34,919 nucleotides of DNA from Nitrososphaerota archaeon (GTDB lineage Archaea > Thermoproteota > Bathyarchaeia > Bathyarchaeales > Bathycorpusculaceae). The notes beneath the pieces were generated by a model. That model saw nothing but the letters and a program-made list of their open reading frames with translations. It ran no database searches and was not told the origin of the DNA. Positions 30,243 to 34,919 of the stretch are shown one piece after another (position 1 is the first letter of the stretch; each line of letters begins with the position of its first letter). The position numbers were made by a program, and so were the translations under genes. Location of the stretch: assembly GCA_031256395.1 (NCBI GenBank), contig JAIRQQ010000050.1, positions 1 to 34,919 on the forward strand, given 5' to 3'.

Positions 30243-31226
30243 GTGTGGCCTCATAACTTGAAATCAACTAGTTTTTGGTTTTATCTATTGAATTTCAAGC
30301 GGGTTAACCCACAACTTGAACTCTTAAAGAGAGCAACCATACTTTTCCTAACTTTTGTATTACTATGTTCAACAGTTATTGCAGGGCAGTTTGTTGGTTT
30401 GGCAAGTGCCCAATCAGGTTCCACTATAACCATTACCTCTGAGGGTCATGTTGTGGGCACAGATCGAATTGAGCGAAAAGATGATGTTTATACTTTAGCA
30501 GGAGATATTTTTGGTATCATAGTAGTTGAAAAAGACGATATTACCCTTGATGGCGCCGGATATGCAACTAAGGGCAAAGGAAGCGGAGTAGATTTGAACA
30601 GAAATTCTAACGGTCCGTCTCAGCCCGGTTGTGGGCGTGTTGTAGTTAAGAATGTACGTTTTTGTGATAAAGGCCGCATTTTTGCGTCCTCAAATAATAA
30701 CAGCTTTACTAACAATACCTTTGAGGGAGGTGGAATAAACATCAGATGCGGCACTGGTTATGGCTCTAGCGGGAATATAATTACACATAATGTTTTCATC
30801 GACTGCTATGAGGCAATATTTATCGATTGGGCTACAATAAATCTTGTTGTTGAAAACAATTTTGTCAATTGTGGGATTTCTTACTTTATATATGGCTGGC
30901 TTGAGTTTGATAGAAATTATTGGAGTGACTATGAAATGTTGTATTCTGACGCTAGAGAAATAGGGGCCACAGGTATTTGGGACACCCCCTATAGCTATAA
31001 ACGTGGTTCTAATTTGCCCTTTGTTGATTCTAATCCTTTGGTGAATCCTGTAGCTGGTGCTGGAGCGCCTGAGATCAATAAAAAATCAACACCTATACCC
31101 ACAACCGCCACACTCGAAAATAACCCGGAATCACTCTCAACAAAGATACTAATAATCTCTATAGTAATTGTGGTAATGGCAAGCATAGGCTTGCTGGTTT
31201 ACTTTAAAAGACAAAAACAATGCTAA
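30243..31226 (+). CDS. Secreted, membrane-anchored right-handed beta-helix protein (NosD-like)
   Basis: This is a 327-residue protein. A long N-terminal region ends in a signal-peptide-like segment (ATILFLTFVLLCSTVIAGQF) with Ala-rich cleavage context LASAQ. Parallel beta-helix repeats follow: GIIVVEKDDITLDGAGYATK, GCGRVVVKNVRFCDKG, NNNSFTNNTFEGGG, GNIITHNVFIDC and INLVVENNFVNC. A WSDYE segment typical of NosD-type repeats follows. A Pro/Thr-rich spacer leads to one C-terminal membrane helix (ILIISIVIVVMASIGLLVYF) and a basic tail, so the domain is displayed outside the cell. Proteins of this design are frequent in Bathyarchaeia and methanogens. The substrate, perhaps polysaccharide, is unknown. 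GTG 30243 is the start, with GTGAGGAT upstream. An internal Met start would shorten only the leader. Confidence 0.85.
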   Translation: MWPHNLKSTSFWFYLLNFKRVNPQLELLKRATILFLTFVLLCSTVIAGQFVGLASAQSGSTITITSEGHVVGTDRIERKDDVYTLAGDIFGIIVVEKDDITLDGAGYATKGKGSGVDLNRNSNGPSQPGCGRVVVKNVRFCDKGRIFASSNNNSFTNNTFEGGGINIRCGTGYGSSGNIITHNVFIDCYEAIFIDWATINLVVENNFVNCGISYFIYGWLEFDRNYWSDYEMLYSDAREIGATGIWDTPYSYKRGSNLPFVDSNPLVNPVAGAGAPEINKKSTPIPTTATLENNPESLSTKILIISIVIVVMASIGLLVYFKRQKQC

Positions 31227-31386
31227 AGGGCAATTATACAACAATCCAAAGCTTTCAAAACCTCTGCAACCACTACTACCACAAAGACCACATGAACTAT
31301 CAGCATATGAACACAAGGAGCCGCCTTGTTTGTTAGTTTATATGTTTTTATAGTCTTTTGGTGTATTTTGCGTTACGGTAATAGAT

Positions 31387-34300
31387 TTGATTGCCCCAAC
31401 TGAAGCTGACCAAACTCAAACTGCTTTGCCTCCAAACTATACACCACTTGAGCTTGAAAAAGCAATCCGTGAATTCTGGATTAAAAATCAGATACGCCAA
31501 AAACTTGAAGCCCTCAAAGACTCGCCAACCATCAAAGGCAACCTTGGATATATCGAGGGTCCCCCAACACTAAATGGCATACCCCACATTGGACATGCAC
31601 GTGGACGTATCATGAAAGATATTCGTTATCGATGGAAAACCATGGAAGGCTACTACATGCCGTTTTGGGCGGGATGGGACTGTCAGGGTCTGCCAGTTGA
31701 ACTCGAAGTTGAAAAGCTCTTAGGGGTACGTAACAAGCGTGAATCTATTGAGAAATATGGCATGGAACGCTTCATTGAGGAATGCAAAAAGGCAATTATG
31801 CGCTACCACACCATGTGGCTTGATGCGGATAGCACACTGGGTATAGCTATCAATCAAGATAAAGCGTACTGGACCTATCAAGACAGCTATATCGAGCGGG
31901 AATGGCATATACTAAAAGCCGCTTGGGATCAAAAACTCCTCGAAGAAGGCCTCTATGTTGTTGCCTACTGTCCAGGATGCCAAACCAGCCTTAGCAACGC
32001 TGAGGTTGGTTATGAGGGCAGCTACAAAGAAGTCGAAGACCCCAGTCTCTACTTTAAATTCAGAGTCACAGGTACTCAAAATGAGTATTTCTTGGTATGG
32101 ACCACCATGCCCTTTACAGTTATAACCGACACTTTGCTTGCAGTGCAGCCAAATGCGGAATATGTTAAGGTCCAAGTTGGGGATGAAGTATGGATTATGG
32201 TACGCCAACGCGTAGAAGCCGTCATGGCAGAGCTGGAAATCACCAACTACCAAATAACAGAAACCATACTGGGTAAAACTTTAGAGGGTATGGGTTATGA
32301 TTATCCGCTCAAAGATATAATTCCCAAACAAGCTGAGCTTGAAACTCTGCATCCACTGGTTCATCATGTGGTTAGTGAAGACTTTGTTGAGGTAGATACC
32401 GCTACAGGCGTTGTGCATCTCTCACCGGGTAATGGGGAGGACGATTTTTGGGCAGCTAAGAACAGAGATATTCCCATTTTTGTGCCCTATGATGATGAGG
32501 TCAAATTCACCAACGACGCAGGACTTTTCACAGGTGTATTTGCCCGCGATGCCGATATGCTAGTTGTTGAGGAACTGCGTAGCCGCAACAGTTTTGTTAA
32601 AGTAAAAAAAATCAAACACGAATATCCCACCTGCTGGCGCAGTCACCACAAACTTGTTTGGCTGGCACGCAAAGAATACTTTTTGCGCACCGATAAAATA
32701 AATGCAAAAGTACTCGAAGCCGCAGAAAACGTCGAGTACTTCTATGAGGAACCTAAAAACCGCTTTTTAGGTTTTCTAAAAGAAGGCAAACCTTGGTGCA
32801 TTAGCCGAGAGCGCATCTGGGGCGCACCTCTGCCTATGTGGACATGTGAGAAATGCAACCACAAACACCTAGTCGCTAGCAAAAAAGAACTCATCGAATC
32901 CGCCCAAGAACCCATCCCAGCAGACTTTGAGCTGCACAAACCTTGGGTGGATCGCATCACCTTAAAATGTGAGAAATGCGGAGGCATCATGCACCGCGAA
33001 GACTTTGTACTAGATACTTGGCATAACAGCGGCGCCTCACCCCACGCACGTTTCACCGATGAGCAAGAAGCCAAATTTGTGCCTGCCATGTTTCTAACCG
33101 AGGGCATTGATCAAACAAGAGGCTGGGCAAACTCTCTACTCTTAGAATATGTTATTCTAACTGGCAAACCCATCTCACCCTACAAGGCCTTTTTGTTCCA
33201 AGGCCTAACACAAGATGCCAAGGGCCGAAAAATGAGCAAAAGCTTGGGCAATGTCGTACAAACAAACGAGTTGCTCTCTAAAACCAGTGCAGATCTCTGC
33301 CGCTTCTATATGATGCGCAAAGCCTCACCTCTGGATTTTATGAGCTTTGACACCCAAGAACTCAGCCGCCGAAGCTACCAAGTGCTCTCCACCCTCTATC
33401 ATCTAAGCCGCTTCTTTAGCGAAAACGCAACCTTTGACAACTTTAAACCCCAAAAATACTCGCTCCAGTGGGCCGTCCAAACAAACAAACTCCAACCAGC
33501 CGACCACTGGCTCCTCTCAGTACTACAAAACAAAATCCAAGAATACACCCAAAAAATAGACAAATGCGAATTCAACACCGCCGTCGCAATCCTTGAAGAC
33601 TTTGTCATCGAAACCCTTAGCCGCCTCTATGTACCTATGATACGCAAAGAACTCTGGACCGACGAACCCGAAACCGCTGAACGCCGCCAAACCATCTACG
33701 CCCTACTATACCACACCCTAAAAACAATTACATTGCTCTTCAATCCCGTTACACCATTTCTAAGCGAAATGCTACACCAAAAAATCTACCGACCCCTCGA
33801 ACCTACCCTGCCAGAATCAATAAACCTATCAACCTGGCCCAGCCCAGACCAAAAACTCTGCAACCAAACCCTCGAAGAACAATTCGAAATACTTCTAAAA
33901 GCAGTTTCAATTTCCTTTGCCGCACGCCAACAAGGGAAACTCAAACGCCGCTGGCCACTAAGCAAAGCAATCGTTGTCGCACCCGAGAAAACTCTACAAG
34001 CCCTAAAAACCCTCGAAGAGCTATTTCTAGAGCAAACAAACGTTAAATCAGTTGAATACACCCAAACGGTTCCAGAATATGCAACTAGTGAAAATTGGGT
34101 TTCTCGCCAAGAAGATGACATTACCGTGGTTATCAGTGGTCAACGTGATGACACCCTACTAGGGGAGGGGATTATGCGTGATTTAGCCCGCCGAGTGCAA
34201 GCATTGCGCAAAGAGAAGGGATTTGTACCCACCGAAGTACTCGAAGCAGTCCACATAGCAGAACTAGATACAGAAAACACAACCCTGCTTGAACCCTACT

Positions 34301-34425
34301 TGGAAACTATGGCAGGATTAGTACGTACCCAAAGAGTCTATCTGCACAAAAGCTGCAGTGAAATCGAGACACAATGGCATGAATCAGAACTTGACGGCAA
34401 AAAAATATGGATAAACTTACACTAG
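31387..34425 (+). CDS. ileS: Isoleucyl-tRNA synthetase (archaeal/eukaryal type)
   Basis: This 1012-residue class I synthetase charges tRNA-Ile with isoleucine in the cytosol. The HIGH signature is HIGH at residues 67-70 (NGIPHIGHARGR), and KMSKS is at 615-619 (GRKMSKSLGN). Archaeal-type landmarks are WAGWDCQGLPVELEVEK and YWTYQDSYIEREW. Editing-domain motifs TTMPFTVITDT and VVHLSPGNGEDD are present. Cys pairs suited to zinc binding are YCPGCQTSL, CEKCNHKH and CEKCGGIMH. The C-terminal anticodon-binding domain begins near residue 680. It starts at TTG (MIAPTEADQ) with a purine-poor leader, and no better start keeps the N-terminal helix. The length is slightly short for archaeal IleRS but complete. 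The 3' third of the coding strand is very rich in A and C. Confidence 0.97.
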   Translation: MIAPTEADQTQTALPPNYTPLELEKAIREFWIKNQIRQKLEALKDSPTIKGNLGYIEGPPTLNGIPHIGHARGRIMKDIRYRWKTMEGYYMPFWAGWDCQGLPVELEVEKLLGVRNKRESIEKYGMERFIEECKKAIMRYHTMWLDADSTLGIAINQDKAYWTYQDSYIEREWHILKAAWDQKLLEEGLYVVAYCPGCQTSLSNAEVGYEGSYKEVEDPSLYFKFRVTGTQNEYFLVWTTMPFTVITDTLLAVQPNAEYVKVQVGDEVWIMVRQRVEAVMAELEITNYQITETILGKTLEGMGYDYPLKDIIPKQAELETLHPLVHHVVSEDFVEVDTATGVVHLSPGNGEDDFWAAKNRDIPIFVPYDDEVKFTNDAGLFTGVFARDADMLVVEELRSRNSFVKVKKIKHEYPTCWRSHHKLVWLARKEYFLRTDKINAKVLEAAENVEYFYEEPKNRFLGFLKEGKPWCISRERIWGAPLPMWTCEKCNHKHLVASKKELIESAQEPIPADFELHKPWVDRITLKCEKCGGIMHREDFVLDTWHNSGASPHARFTDEQEAKFVPAMFLTEGIDQTRGWANSLLLEYVILTGKPISPYKAFLFQGLTQDAKGRKMSKSLGNVVQTNELLSKTSADLCRFYMMRKASPLDFMSFDTQELSRRSYQVLSTLYHLSRFFSENATFDNFKPQKYSLQWAVQTNKLQPADHWLLSVLQNKIQEYTQKIDKCEFNTAVAILEDFVIETLSRLYVPMIRKELWTDEPETAERRQTIYALLYHTLKTITLLFNPVTPFLSEMLHQKIYRPLEPTLPESINLSTWPSPDQKLCNQTLEEQFEILLKAVSISFAARQQGKLKRRWPLSKAIVVAPEKTLQALKTLEELFLEQTNVKSVEYTQTVPEYATSENWVSRQEDDITVVISGQRDDTLLGEGIMRDLARRVQALRKEKGFVPTEVLEAVHIAELDTENTTLLEPYLETMAGLVRTQRVYLHKSCSEIETQWHESELDGKKIWINLH

Positions 34426-34433
34426 GCGATAAA

Positions 34434-34598
34434 ATGGCTGAAAAAAAGCTATACAAATGCCCCCACTGCGCCTGCATTTTTTTAACAAATGCAGACCTAC
34501 AAAAACACACCGCCACCTTTGGTACAGACAAAAACCAGCATGAACAAAAATATAAAAAAACTCATGACCGACTCGAATTCGGCTTTAGTGAAGACTAA
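34434..34598 (+). CDS. Small C2H2-type zinc-finger protein
   Basis: This 54-residue protein reads KKLYKCPHCACIFLTNADLQ, then KHTATFG and NQHEQKYKKTHDR. CPHC, a 12-residue spacer with Phe and Leu, and following His residues fit a classical C2H2 finger, although the second His could be any of several. The ATG at 34434 is eight bases after the ileS stop, with AGGCGAT nearby. An upstream in-frame ATG at 34407 would overlap ileS by 19 bases. It is likely co-transcribed with ileS. Tiny C2H2 proteins are common in archaea, mostly of unknown role; nucleic-acid binding is likely. Confidence 0.7.
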   Translation: MAEKKLYKCPHCACIFLTNADLQKHTATFGTDKNQHEQKYKKTHDRLEFGFSED

Positions 34599-34919
34599 CC
34601 AATACTTGAAACCCGCATTTTCCAGCGGGAGATAACTTCTTCAGAATATTTTGATAAATCCGTTTTACTATTTCTCAACCAATCAATCGCTAGGGAGATT
34701 TATGTTCGTTCTCTAAACAGAGATAGATAAACGAATACTAAAGCGATTAAAACTACGCTTGTATCAATAGGCAAGAAGAACCCGACTTTAGCGTAGATCA
34801 AATTTTGAGAGTGTTACTTAAAGAATGATGCAATCATGTTTGGTGTTCCATTTACTCGGAAGCGGGCAAATAGCGACATAGTGATATCGACCATTTGTTT
34901 ACAGCGTGAAACTATGCAG
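34599..34919. other. Intergenic, with one possible tiny membrane-peptide ORF
   Basis: About 320 bases hold no clear gene. On the minus strand a TTG-initiated frame (34700-34801, 33 codons) reads IYAKVGFFLPIDTSVVLIAL followed by VFVYLSLFRERT, which is one hydrophobic helix with a basic end. It might be a small membrane peptide, but there is no ribosome site and no ATG. An inverted repeat (CCCGCATTTTCCAGCGGG, 34613-34630) just after the zinc-finger gene may be part of a terminator. Confidence 0.3.

Overview
The window looks like an archaeal chromosome, probably a member of Bathyarchaeia or a nearby TACK lineage. This is inferred from the archaeal-type isoleucyl-tRNA synthetase, TATA-type promoters, GTG/TTG starts with GGAGG-like ribosome sites, and a secreted NosD-like beta-helix protein. 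No rRNA or tRNA is present, so the placement is a judgement from protein style.

Left host flank (1-12.8 kb): the end of one P-type ATPase, a TM-helix channel-like protein, a coiled-coil protein, a small membrane protein, a complete Ca2+-type P-type ATPase, a DUF3303-like protein, an acetate transporter (GPR1/FUN34/YaaH), a GT4 glycosyltransferase and a three-gene minus-strand operon (double GNAT, unknown 454-residue protein, HExxH metallopeptidase-like protein).

Integrated element (about 12.93-29.46 kb): roughly 16.5 kb of plasmid- or virus-like DNA. Its right end carries a tyrosine recombinase gene. A tight minus-strand replication operon encodes an AbrB-like regulator, three small proteins, a prim-pol, a P-loop helicase and a zinc-ribbon protein. 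The element also has a 1233-residue Pro/Thr-rich protein with internal repeats and a protamine-like basic tail, a broken ParB/MT-A70 gene, a DUF3800 protein, many tiny zinc-binding proteins, iteron-like repeats (15.06-15.17 kb) and a candidate structured RNA (15.64-15.75 kb). No capsid, packaging ATPase or conjugation gene is recognisable, so virus versus plasmid is open.

The element seems to have cut a secreted glutamic peptidase (eqolisin, G1) gene. A promoter, ribosome site and signal peptide stop abruptly at 12.96 kb, and the catalytic domain without a signal peptide resumes at 29.47 kb. A 10-bp direct repeat (GTATTAAATA) lies at both junctions.

Right host flank (29.5-34.9 kb): the peptidase catalytic domain, a signal-peptide and membrane-anchored beta-helix protein, ileS, and a small C2H2 zinc-finger protein. 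Four genes shorter than about 60 codons were found by direct reading: the signal-peptide ORF (12824), a zinc-binding protein (22351), the AbrB-like regulator (27050) and, tentatively, a 33-residue membrane peptide (34700).
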